64,000 bases of DNA from Jejuia sp047345485 (GTDB taxonomy: Bacteria; Bacteroidota; Bacteroidia; Flavobacteriales; Flavobacteriaceae): positions 372,001 through 436,000 of the forward strand of contig NZ_JBLFEN010000002.1 of the NCBI RefSeq assembly GCF_047345485.1, in the 5' to 3' direction. Of this stretch, positions 34,004 to 41,742 are shown piece by piece (position 1 is the stretch's first letter; every line of letters begins with the position of its first letter). The position numbers and the translations under genes are program-made. The notes beneath the pieces were generated by a model. The model was given only the letters and a program-made list of their open reading frames with translations. It searched no databases and was not told the DNA's origin.

Positions 34004-34608
34004 TATTCAACCTTATCATGCACCTTAGTATGTTTTCCACCATTCCAAAGCGTTAAAATATCTGTGGCTACTTGTGCCCCACTTCCAGAAGCAATAGCAA
34101 ATTGACTGCGCCATCCGGCTAAAGTTCCTGCAACATAAAGGTCATCTTCTAACAAATGATCATTGTTTCTTAACCATATTCTATTTTTTTTAATAGCTGC
34201 TCTAGGGTGTGGTTCAATGTAATGCTCTAAACCTTTTATCTGTATTAAATTAGTATAACCAACAGCAATAACCACAATTTTAGCCTTATAATTACTTTTA
34301 TTAGTTGTAATTTTAAAACCTTCTTTATGCTTTAAAATTTTTAGAACTTTCTCTTTATCTATTTGTTCTACATGAGGGTATTGTTCGGTAAGTTGTTGTT
34401 TACCACTTTCTAAAATAGACGCTCCAGTTGTACCTGGTAGTAATCCTAAAACATTATTAAATAATGCTGTTTGCAGATGTGATGTTTTTTGGTGAGTGAA
34501 AATGCCAACGGTTTTATCTTTAGCAAAAGCTTTTGGCTTTGAAGACCCTAAAACCAAGGCGCAAGACATTCCAGCTGCACCACCACCAACAATTAAAACA
34601 TCGTACAT
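34000..34608 (-). CDS. Small FAD-dependent oxidoreductase (thioredoxin-reductase-like)
   Basis: 202 residues. N-terminal dinucleotide-binding motif VLIVGGGAAGMSCALVLG. C-terminal FAD motif DDLYVAGTLAGWRSQFAIASGSGAQVATDIL. There is no CxxC redox pair and no full NAD domain, so it is shorter than thioredoxin reductase. Its last three codons were supplied by the inserted ParDE cassette: it now ends HDKVEY, whereas the displaced copy A ends HDKVI. One bp after the upstream gene in a marC operon. Confidence 0.82.
   Translation of the reverse strand: MYDVLIVGGGAAGMSCALVLGSSKPKAFAKDKTVGIFTHQKTSHLQTALFNNVLGLLPGTTGASILESGKQQLTEQYPHVEQIDKEKVLKILKHKEGFKITTNKSNYKAKIVVIAVGYTNLIQIKGLEHYIEPHPRAAIKKNRIWLRNNDHLLEDDLYVAGTLAGWRSQFAIASGSGAQVATDILTLWNGGKHTKVHDKVEY
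34010..34077. repeat. Direct repeat copy B: 3' end within the intact oxidoreductase gene
   Basis: The counterpart of 33311-33378 (66 of 68 positions equal). This copy is continuous with the full gene; similarity stops three codons before the present stop codon on the left and after 34077 on the right. Confidence 0.9.
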
Positions 34609-34609
34609 G

Positions 34610-34813
34610 TTATTTTTTATTTTTTACCTTAGCTTCTATACGCTTTACAGTAAGTAAAATTAACATTAATACAATAGCGCATAGCGATGCCAAAACTGTA
34701 ATAAGCCCAGTGATGCTTTCGCCTTCAAAAAGCGAGTTAAAGTTTAGTTTTGTAGCGTTAAAAACACCTAAAGCGAATGCGATAAGTATTATAATGTAAG
34801 CTAGATATTTCAT
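34610..34813 (-). CDS. Small membrane protein, unknown function
   Basis: 67 residues with two hydrophobic segments (YLAYIIILIAFALGVFNAT and ITGLITVLASLCAIVLMLILLTV) and a basic tail. It sits 3 bp after marC and 1 bp before the oxidoreductase gene, so it belongs to that operon. Confidence 0.7.
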   Translation of the reverse strand: MKYLAYIIILIAFALGVFNATKLNFNSLFEGESITGLITVLASLCAIVLMLILLTVKRIEAKVKNKK

Positions 34814-34816
34814 AAT

Positions 34817-35398
34817 TTATATAAATAAAGCTTTAATATTCTGAGTAAATAGTTTTACGGCTATAGCTAATAATATAACACCAAATACCTTTCTAACAAT
34901 ATTGATACCGTTAACACCTAAAAAACGTTCAATTCTAGATGATGTTTTAAGTACAATAAAGATAAAAATAACGTTTAAAATAATTGCAACAATTATGTTT
35001 TCAACCCTAAATTCTGCACGAAGCGATAACAATGTTGTTAAACTACCAGGACCAGCCATTAAAGGAAACGCTAATGGAAAAATTGAAGCCGTTAAGGGAT
35101 TTGTTTCTTCTTGCTTGTAGAGTGTAATACCTAAAATCATTTCCAAAGCAATAAAAAAGAGAATAAAAGAACCCGCAACCGCAAAAGAATTTACATCAAT
35201 ACCAATAAGATTTAAGATACTTTTTCCTAAAAATAAAAAAAATACCATAATACACCCAGCAATAAAAGAAGCTTTACCACTTTCTATATGGCCTACTTTT
35301 TTTCGCAAATCAATTACAATAGGTATATTGCCAATAATATCAATTACGGCAAACAAAATCATAAAAGCAGTAAATATTTCTTTAAAATTAAGCTGCAT
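34817..35398 (-). CDS. MarC family integral membrane protein
   Basis: 193 residues from ATG 35398 (MQLNFKEIFTAFMILFAVIDIIGNIP). A TTG nine bases upstream is less likely. Six hydrophobic segments, with the MarC features IIGNIP near the start and PLAFPLMAGPGSLTTLLSL in the middle. MarC proteins are inner-membrane proteins of unknown transport function. First gene of a three-gene operon. Confidence 0.88.
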   Translation of the reverse strand: MQLNFKEIFTAFMILFAVIDIIGNIPIVIDLRKKVGHIESGKASFIAGCIMVFFLFLGKSILNLIGIDVNSFAVAGSFILFFIALEMILGITLYKQEETNPLTASIFPLAFPLMAGPGSLTTLLSLRAEFRVENIIVAIILNVIFIFIVLKTSSRIERFLGVNGINIVRKVFGVILLAIAVKLFTQNIKALFI

Positions 35399-35475
35399 TA
35401 GTTTCAATAATTAACTTTTTGCAAAGGTCTGTATTTATTATGAAACCGCAATACCAGAAAAATTGAAAGTTTAAC

Positions 35476-35483
35476 TACTTTTG
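35476..35483 (+). promoter_or_regulatory. -7 element (TACTTTTG) of the DUF3109 gene
   Basis: TACTTTTG fits TAnnTTTG and lies 20 bp before ATG 35504; no TTG at the right spacing. Confidence 0.4.
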
Positions 35484-35503
35484 TTATTTAATTCATAAAA
35501 TAT

Positions 35504-36067
35504 ATGTTTCAGTTAGGAAAAACCATTATTTCCGAAGATATTATAAAAAAAGATTTCTTATGTAACCTAAGTGCTTGTAAAGGTGCATGTTGTGTAGATG
35601 GTGATGCTGGCGCCCCTTTAGACAAAGACGAAGTAGCAATTCTAGAGGAAATATACCCTAAAGTAAAACCCTATTTACGTAAAGAAGGTATAGAAGCTAT
35701 TGAGAAACAAGGCACATCTGTAATTACAGAAGATGGAGAGTTAGAAACCCCATTAATAAAAGGTGCAGATTGTGCTTATGTAATTTTTAATGACAAACAA
35801 GTAGCATTGTGTGGTATAGAAGAAGCATATAACCAAGGAGAAATTTCCTTTAAGAAACCAATTTCTTGCCATTTATACCCAATACGTGTTAGAGATTATA
35901 CTGAGTTCTCTGGAGTAAATTATCATAAATGGCAAATATGTGATGATGCTTGTGCTTTTGGTGCTGAGTTACAAGTACCTATTTACAAATTTGTAAAAGA
36001 AGCGCTTATACGCAAATTTGGTGAAGATTGGTATGCAGAATTAGAAAAGGTTGCTGAAACTTTTTAA
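35504..36067 (+). CDS. DUF3109 family cysteine-rich protein
   Basis: 187 residues. Conserved cysteines occur in the N-terminal CNLSACKGACCVDGDAGAPL, in DCAYVIF and ALCGIE, in ISCHLYPIR and in CDDACAFG. The pattern resembles the YkgJ-type zinc- or iron-sulfur-binding families. Cytoplasmic, with no signal peptide. Function not established. Confidence 0.8.
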   Translation: MFQLGKTIISEDIIKKDFLCNLSACKGACCVDGDAGAPLDKDEVAILEEIYPKVKPYLRKEGIEAIEKQGTSVITEDGELETPLIKGADCAYVIFNDKQVALCGIEEAYNQGEISFKKPISCHLYPIRVRDYTEFSGVNYHKWQICDDACAFGAELQVPIYKFVKEALIRKFGEDWYAELEKVAETF

Positions 36068-36244
36068 CACTTCAAAATTCTTAAATAAAACACCTTAAAA
36101 CACCCCGAAAACAGGGAGACAGCATATTTTAAACTTTTTATTTTTTTGTAAACTTTTGGAATTATCAAAATAACTAAAAATCTGAAAATCAGTATTATAG
36201 TTATTTTTTTTTGTAAACTTATTGATTAACAGGTAGTTATTTCT

Positions 36245-36422
36245 TTGTTAAAAACTTGTTGAAAACGTTTTTGTATTCTTTTAAAAACGTATCAATCATT
36301 TTGCAATCTTTGTATAACTCAAACCAGAGTAAAAACACAATTTTAGCTTGTTAATAAACGTGTTAAAATGTATTAGAAGATTATCTAAAATACATTTAAC
36401 AATTTACAATCTTTGTTGAAGT
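36245..36422 (+). promoter_or_regulatory. Duplicated regulatory module upstream of nrdBA (period 103 bp)
   Basis: The 473-bp gap 36068-36540 holds two diverged copies of one arrangement. Each copy has a TTGTTA box (36245 and 36348) with a second TGTTgAAAA/TGTTAAAA box behind it. An inverted repeat follows at the same offset (ACGTTTTT..AAAAACGT in the first; AATGTATT..AATACATT in the second). Each ends in CAATCTTTGT (36304-36313 and 36407-36416). All elements are offset by exactly 103 bp. CAATCTTTG resembles a -7 box (AATCTTTG versus TAnnTTTG). Likely control of ribonucleotide reductase expression; the binding protein is unknown. Confidence 0.6.
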
Positions 36423-36540
36423 CAGTTTTATTTAAAAACATTTTCAATAAAGTTTTAAAAGAAACACTGGCTGTTTGCTTTTGTTTTTCCAGGAAAATCC
36501 TGCAAGCCTTTTTATGTCAATATTTAACCAATACCAACGC

Positions 36541-37815
36541 ATGGAAATAACACACATCATCAAAAGAGACTACGAAACAACACCTTTCGTTTTAGAAAAA
36601 ATTACTAGCGCCATAGAGAAAGCAATGCTTTCAGTAAATCATGGTACTAAGGAAGATGCAAAAGATATTTCTGATAGAGTTTTTGAGTCTCTATTGGCAA
36701 GAAAAGCATTAGATTCAAGATATGTACCTAATGTAGAGCAAGTACAAGATATTGTTGAAGAAAAATTGATGAGCAGTGCATTTCATAATGCAGCTAAAGC
36801 TTTTATTCTTTACAGAGACGAACAAGCAAGAAAGAGACAGACTAATATTTTTGAAAAACGTATTAATTTAAAACCTTATGAATATCCAGATTTATATGAA
36901 TATGTAAGCGCGATTAGACATTCGTATTGGATTCATACTGAATTTAATTTCACAAGTGATGTTCAGGATTTTAAGGCGCAACTTAATCCTGTAGAGAAAT
37001 CGGCTATTAAAAATACCATGTTGGCAATTTCTCAGATAGAAGTAGCGGTTAAATCATTTTGGGGCGATATTTATCAAAAAATGCCAAAACCAGAAATAGG
37101 CTCAGTTGGTGCCACGTTTTCTGAGAGTGAAGTGCGGCATCACGATGCGTATTCTCACCTTTTAGAGGTGTTAGGTTTAAATGAAGAATTTAAAGCACTT
37201 AAAAAGAAGCCAGTTATTATGCGTCGTGTGCATTACTTAGAAACTGCCCTAAAGAATTCTAAGAGTGATAATATTCAAGAATATTCAGAATCAATCTTAT
37301 TGTTTTCTCTATTTATAGAACACGTATCGTTATTCTCCCAGTTTCTAATAATTATGGCATTCAATAAGCATAAAAATATGCTAAAAGGCATATCTAATGT
37401 TGTTGAAGCCACTTCAAAAGAAGAGCAAATACATGGAGATTTTGGTATTGATGTTATAAAAATTATAAAAAAGGAAAATCCAGATTGGTTTGGAGCTGAG
37501 TATAATGCTAAAATTCAAACTATATGTAAAGAAGCTTATAAAGCCGAAAGTGATGTTGTAGAATGGATTTTTGAAGCAGGAGAATTAGATTTTCTACCTA
37601 AAGCAGTTGTAAATGAGTTTATTAAAAAACGTTTTAACGACTCTTTAGAGAGTATTGGCATAGAAAAAGTTTTTGAAGTTGATGATAATTTATTAGCACA
37701 AACTGAATGGTTTGATGATGAAATTATTGGTACAAAACATGGCGATTTCTTTGTAAAAAGATCCATTAACTATAGCAAAAGAACAAAAAGTATAACTAGC
37801 GACGACCTATTTTAA
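36541..37815 (+). CDS. nrdB: Ribonucleoside-diphosphate reductase small subunit with N-terminal ATP-cone
   Basis: 424 residues from ATG 36541; the frame opens at 36475, but those extra residues are not part of the family. Residues 1-100 form an ATP-cone (ITHIIKRDYETTPFVLEKITSAIEKAM... AFILYRDEQARKR), normally found on the large subunit. The R2 core follows, with metal ligands in SESEVRHHDAY (E197, H200), FIEHVSLF and EEQIHGDFG. Tyr204 occupies the radical-Tyr position. This matches the class I enzymes in which NrdB carries the allosteric domain, described from Leeuwenhoekiella blandensis (class Id, dimanganese). 3 bp before nrdA. Confidence 0.92.
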   Translation: MEITHIIKRDYETTPFVLEKITSAIEKAMLSVNHGTKEDAKDISDRVFESLLARKALDSRYVPNVEQVQDIVEEKLMSSAFHNAAKAFILYRDEQARKRQTNIFEKRINLKPYEYPDLYEYVSAIRHSYWIHTEFNFTSDVQDFKAQLNPVEKSAIKNTMLAISQIEVAVKSFWGDIYQKMPKPEIGSVGATFSESEVRHHDAYSHLLEVLGLNEEFKALKKKPVIMRRVHYLETALKNSKSDNIQEYSESILLFSLFIEHVSLFSQFLIIMAFNKHKNMLKGISNVVEATSKEEQIHGDFGIDVIKIIKKENPDWFGAEYNAKIQTICKEAYKAESDVVEWIFEAGELDFLPKAVVNEFIKKRFNDSLESIGIEKVFEVDDNLLAQTEWFDDEIIGTKHGDFFVKRSINYSKRTKSITSDDLF

Positions 37816-37818
37816 ATT

Positions 37819-39615
37819 ATGAAAGTAAAAACAAGCATCCCTCAAAACAACGAAACCTCTCAAAAGGAATCTAATTACGACCAACTTGTTAACGCAAGAA
37901 AAGAACAGATTAAAAATGCTAATCAATCTACATCTGAAGAAGGTTTTGAATGGTTAACTGAAAATAGTCGCAAATTTTTAGCCTCAGGATATTTAACTGA
38001 TGATGCTACACCAGAGGTAAGAATACGAGAAATAGCAGAACGTGCAGAACAAATTTTAAAAATAGATGGTTATGCCGATAAGTTCTACAAATATATGTCT
38101 GCAGGGTTTTACTCTTTAGCATCTCCAGTTTGGTCTAACTTCGGAAAAAAGAGAGGATTACCAATTAGTTGTTTTGGTTCTAATATTGCTGATGATATGG
38201 GTAATATTTTATACACACAATCTGAAGTAGGAATGATGTCTAAGTTAGGTGGAGGAACATCTGGGTATTTTGGAAATTTAAGACATAGAGGGGCGCCAGT
38301 AAAAAATAATGGATCGTCTTCTGGAGCTGTTCATATTATGCAACTTTTTGAGAAAATGGTGGATGTTGTTAGTCAAGGTTCTGTAAGAAGAGGGCGTTTC
38401 TCACCATATTTACCAGTAGAGCACCCAGATATTAATGAGTTTTTAGAAATTGGTACAGAAGGTAATTCTATCCAAGAGTTAACACACGGTGTTAGTGTTA
38501 CTGATAAATGGATGGAAGAGATGATTGCTGGTGATGTTGATAAACGTTCTATTTGGGCAAAAGTAATTCAACGTAGAGGCGAGATAGGTTATCCTTATAT
38601 TTTCTTTAAAGATAAAGCAAACAACCAAGCAGCTGATGTGTACAAAGAAAATAACCACAAAATTGTGGCTAGTAATTTATGTACAGAAATTATGTTGCCA
38701 TCTAATGATAAATGGTCGTTTGTATGCGTATTATCATCCGTAAACTTACTGCATTATGACAAGTGGAAAGATACGGATGCTGTAGAAACTATGGTCTATT
38801 TCTTAGACGCTGTAATTACTGAATTTACTGAAAAACTTGAAGAGTTTAGAGATTCTAATAATTTAGAAGACAGACAAACGTTTATGTTTATGGAACGTGC
38901 CTACAATTTTGCAAAAGAAAACAGAGCATTAGGTTTAGGTGCTTTAGGTTGGCACTCTTTATTACAATCAAAAATGTTGGCTTTTGATAGTGCAGAAGCT
39001 TATGAATTAAATAGTAAGATATTTAAAACCATAGAAGAGAAGTCTTATAAAGCATCAAAAGAATTAGCAGATATGTTTGGCGAGCCAGAAGTTTTAAAAG
39101 GCTATGGTAGACGAAATACTACATTAAACGCTATTGCACCAACAACATCTTCGGCATTTATTTTAGGACAAGTATCTCAGGGTATTGAGCCAATTTGGTC
39201 TAATATCTATGTAAAGGATATTGCAAAAATTAAGACTACAATTAAAAACCCATACCTATTACATCTTTTAGAAGAAAAAGGACAAAACACACCTGATGTA
39301 TGGCGTAGTATTCGCGATCATGATGGTTCTGTTCAACATTTAGAATTTTTAACCGAAGAAGAGCGTGATGTGTTTAAAACCTATTCTGAAATAGACCAGC
39401 TAGCTATTGTATATCAAGCAGCTAACAGACAAAACCATATCGACCAGGGACAGTCTTTGAATATTATTGTACATCCTGATATGCCTGTGAAAGACATCAA
39501 TAAAATATATGTTACCGCGTGGAAATTAGGTTTAAAATCATTGTACTACCAACACAGTATGAATGCAGCTCAAAAATTCAAACAGAAAAAAGAGTGTGCT
39601 AGCTGTGAAGGCTAA
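37819..39615 (+). CDS. nrdA: Ribonucleoside-diphosphate reductase large subunit lacking an ATP-cone
   Basis: 598 residues, shorter than the about 760 of E. coli NrdA because the N-terminal ATP-cone is absent. Active-site parts: GLPISCFGSN (first redox Cys), SNLCTEIMLPS (Asn, radical Cys and Glu), FVCVLSSVNL (second redox Cys), LKSLYYQHSM (Tyr pair of the radical pathway) and the C-terminal KECASCEG (shuttle Cys pair). It reduces ribonucleoside diphosphates to deoxy forms. Overall activity control is expected to come through the ATP-cone on NrdB. Confidence 0.95.
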   Translation: MKVKTSIPQNNETSQKESNYDQLVNARKEQIKNANQSTSEEGFEWLTENSRKFLASGYLTDDATPEVRIREIAERAEQILKIDGYADKFYKYMSAGFYSLASPVWSNFGKKRGLPISCFGSNIADDMGNILYTQSEVGMMSKLGGGTSGYFGNLRHRGAPVKNNGSSSGAVHIMQLFEKMVDVVSQGSVRRGRFSPYLPVEHPDINEFLEIGTEGNSIQELTHGVSVTDKWMEEMIAGDVDKRSIWAKVIQRRGEIGYPYIFFKDKANNQAADVYKENNHKIVASNLCTEIMLPSNDKWSFVCVLSSVNLLHYDKWKDTDAVETMVYFLDAVITEFTEKLEEFRDSNNLEDRQTFMFMERAYNFAKENRALGLGALGWHSLLQSKMLAFDSAEAYELNSKIFKTIEEKSYKASKELADMFGEPEVLKGYGRRNTTLNAIAPTTSSAFILGQVSQGIEPIWSNIYVKDIAKIKTTIKNPYLLHLLEEKGQNTPDVWRSIRDHDGSVQHLEFLTEEERDVFKTYSEIDQLAIVYQAANRQNHIDQGQSLNIIVHPDMPVKDINKIYVTAWKLGLKSLYYQHSMNAAQKFKQKKECASCEG

Positions 39616-39628
39616 AACATAAACTTTT

Positions 39629-39660
39629 AATTTGGTTCCCTCCAAAGGGGAACCCAAATT
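39629..39660. repeat. Hairpin after nrdA
   Basis: AATTTGGTTCCC (39629-39640) pairs with GGGAACCCAAATT (39648-39660) with one bulged C. It immediately precedes the true terminator. Confidence 0.6.
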
Positions 39661-39663
39661 TAT

Positions 39664-39694
39664 AAAAGACATCTCAACTCGAGATGTCTTTTTT
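39664..39694 (+). terminator. Terminator of nrdBA
   Basis: AAAAGACATCTC (39664-39675), loop AACTC, GAGATGTCTTTT (39681-39692), then more T. Confidence 0.9.
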
Positions 39695-39736
39695 GTACTA
39701 ATATTTTTATATTTAAACTTCAAAAGGTAAAAATCT

Positions 39737-40249
39737 ATGGAAGAAAATACGTTTTATATCACAGAAGATGTGCTAGCTAGTAAAAATATGCGTTTTGTAA
39801 ATAACCTTATAGACTTAATTCCTCAATATGCTATAATGTATGCCATATCCTACTCATTTTTTTATATTGGTGAGTTTACAGGAAATTACGCTTTAAACGA
39901 TTATTGGGCAGAAATATCGACGGTTGAGGATTATTTTTATTCCTACCTCTTACTGTTTTTATATTATTTTATTATGGAGAGTACAACACATAGAACTTTA
40001 GGAAAATATGCTACAAAAACAATGGTGGTTATGACTAATGGACAAAAACCAACACATAAAGATATAGCTAAACGAAGCCTAAGTAGAATGATTCCCTTTG
40101 ATGCCTTGTCATTTCTAGGCACTAATGGCAAGGGGTGGCACGACGTAATATCAAATACTTATGTAGTAGATATCGCTAAATTTGAAGCTATAAAAAAATC
40201 TTACGATGAACTGGAACAAATTGGAGCACATCTTATTAAAGACAAGTAA
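39737..40249 (+). CDS. RDD family membrane protein
   Basis: 170 residues with the RDD layout: R.VNNLIDLIPQYAIMYAI (Arg and Asp in helix 1), a second hydrophobic pair (YSYLLLFLYYFIMES), then TLGKYATKTMVVM and an amphipathic segment with DIAKRSLSRMIPFD. RDD proteins are small membrane proteins of unclear function, sometimes linked to ion transport. Own transcription unit between two terminators. Confidence 0.8.
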   Translation: MEENTFYITEDVLASKNMRFVNNLIDLIPQYAIMYAISYSFFYIGEFTGNYALNDYWAEISTVEDYFYSYLLLFLYYFIMESTTHRTLGKYATKTMVVMTNGQKPTHKDIAKRSLSRMIPFDALSFLGTNGKGWHDVISNTYVVDIAKFEAIKKSYDELEQIGAHLIKDK

Positions 40250-40272
40250 TATATCTTTTAAATAATAAAAAC

Positions 40273-40304
40273 AAAAAGCATCACGTAAGGGCGTGATGCT
40301 TTTT
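40273..40304 (+). terminator. Terminator after the RDD gene (also usable from the opposite side)
   Basis: AAAAAGCATCACG (40273-40285) / CGTGATGCTTTTT (40292-40304), six-base loop. It lies between convergent genes and has A- and T-runs on both sides, so it may work in both directions. Confidence 0.9.
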
Positions 40305-40325
40305 CAATTACTGAAAATGGACTAA

Positions 40326-41189
40326 CTAATCTGATAAATTATTTTCAGCAACGGTAGTATTGTTTTCTGACATTAAAGCAAAAAACTTATTAATATTTGG
40401 TAGAATAATAATTCTTGTACGTCTGTTTTTGGCTCTGTTTTCACTTGAATCATTTTCAGCAATAGGCTGATAACTACTTCTTCCTGCTGCTATTAATTTT
40501 TCTGGAGCAACATTATATTTTTCTTGTAATTTACGCACTACCGAAGTTGATCTCATCACACTCAAATCCCAATTATCGGCTAAAAATTTAGTATTTATTG
40601 TCCTAGCATCTGTATGGCCTTCAACCATTACATCTAAACTAGGTTCAGAATTAATAACGTCTGCTAATTTCTTCAATACATTGTCTGCTTTAGAACTTAA
40701 CCTATAACTTCCTGTATTAAACAACATATTGTCAGCAATCGAAATCATAACAACTGTTTCATTAATATTTACAGCAAAATCCTCGTCTTCATTTATATTA
40801 CTTTCACTAATAGTTTTTTCTAAATTATATGCCACAGCCAAATTCATTGAGTCTTTAAGTGTTTTGGCATTAGCTAATTTTTCAGCATTTACATGTTTTA
40901 GCGTTTCACGCATTTTATCTTTGGTAGCCTTAGATATCACAGCAATGTTTCCAACAACATCAAGCTTTGTGTTATTTTCTTGTTTTAAAGTGGCAATTTT
41001 AGAATTGTAAGCATCAACTCTAGATTGAATTTTATCAAACTTTGACTCAAGATCTTCTTTAGCAACTCTTGTTTTTTGTAATTCGCTTTTAATTTCTCCG
41101 TTCTCTTGTTGTAGTGCCAAGAATTTTTTCTTTGAAACACATGAAAACGTAGTTGCTACCAGTAATAGCAAAACTGAAACTTTCTTCAT
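40326..41189 (-). CDS. OmpA-family lipoprotein with coiled coil
   Basis: 287 residues. Lipoprotein signal MKKVSVLLLLVATTFSC (Cys17), a long coiled coil (about 22-75: LALQQENGEIKSELQKTRVAKEDLESKFDKI), and an OmpA/MotB-like peptidoglycan-binding domain (about 145-270) with NMLFNTGSYRLSSKA, EGHTDARTINTKFL and ENRAKNRRTRIIILP. Probably an outer-membrane anchored wall-binding protein. Confidence 0.85.
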   Translation of the reverse strand: MKKVSVLLLLVATTFSCVSKKKFLALQQENGEIKSELQKTRVAKEDLESKFDKIQSRVDAYNSKIATLKQENNTKLDVVGNIAVISKATKDKMRETLKHVNAEKLANAKTLKDSMNLAVAYNLEKTISESNINEDEDFAVNINETVVMISIADNMLFNTGSYRLSSKADNVLKKLADVINSEPSLDVMVEGHTDARTINTKFLADNWDLSVMRSTSVVRKLQEKYNVAPEKLIAAGRSSYQPIAENDSSENRAKNRRTRIIILPNINKFFALMSENNTTVAENNLSD

Positions 41190-41276
41190 AATAATAACTT
41201 TAAGTTTATTGTAATTACGATGAAAGAGAAAGCTTGGACGTCTAAAAATGACTTTTATTTAATTAAAAATAAAATA

Positions 41277-41558
41277 CTACGCGTACTTGCATAGGTAAGA
41301 TGTTTGTTTAGAGACTTTTACATTAAATTTCTGTTTAGCTTCAATTTCGTAACGCTCACCTGCTTTAAATAGTTTCCAACTGTTTGAATTTGGAAGTTTT
41401 ACATGCATTTCACCTTCAACAACAATCATTGTTTCATGCGTACTTGTACCAAACTCATATTCGCCAATTTCCATGACACCAATTGTAGAATTACCTTCTT
41501 TTGAGGTGTAACCTAATGATTTTACGTTACCATCAAAATATTCGTTTGTAGAAATCAT
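41277..41558 (-). CDS. ppnP: Pyrimidine/purine nucleoside phosphorylase (PpnP family, DUF1255)
   Basis: 93 residues, full family length, a single small cupin. FDGNVKSLGYTSKEGNSTIGVMEIGEYEFGTSTHETMIVVEGEMHVKLP matches PpnP. The enzyme phosphorolyses several nucleosides. TATATTTG on the minus strand (41597-41604) could be its -7 element. Confidence 0.9.
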   Translation of the reverse strand: MISTNEYFDGNVKSLGYTSKEGNSTIGVMEIGEYEFGTSTHETMIVVEGEMHVKLPNSNSWKLFKAGERYEIEAKQKFNVKVSKQTSYLCKYA

Positions 41559-41596
41559 ATCTCTAGTTTTAGTAGTTAAATTAACAATTAAGTTCG

Positions 41597-41604
41597 CAAA
41601 TATA
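41597..41604 (-). promoter_or_regulatory. -7 element (TATATTTG) of ppnP
   Basis: Matches TAnnTTTG on the minus strand, 38 bp before the ppnP start; no good -33 box. Confidence 0.4.
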
Positions 41605-41697
41605 ATCCATTTTAAAAGCTTTAGCGATATACAACTTTACTATTAAATGAGGTTAAATTATACAACAGATATTATTAATAATAAACGTTTGTTTGCC

Positions 41698-41705
41698 TAT
41701 TTTTG
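41698..41705 (+). promoter_or_regulatory. -7 element (TATTTTTG) of the TonB receptor gene
   Basis: TATTTTTG ends four bases before an ATG at 41710 and 37 bp before the preferred start 41743. This supports the downstream start. Confidence 0.45.
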
Positions 41706-41742
41706 AATAATGTTTGAAACCTCTTTTTTATCTAAAATAAAT

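Noticed and set aside
33311..34077. CRISPR-like or insertion-sequence explanation for the direct repeats
   Set aside because: Only two copies 699 bp apart, no transposase, no terminal inverted repeats, and the repeat is coding sequence of the neighbour.
36475..36540. Longer N-terminus of NrdB (22 extra residues)
   Set aside because: The ATP-cone begins at ATG 36541 and the added residues match nothing in the family.
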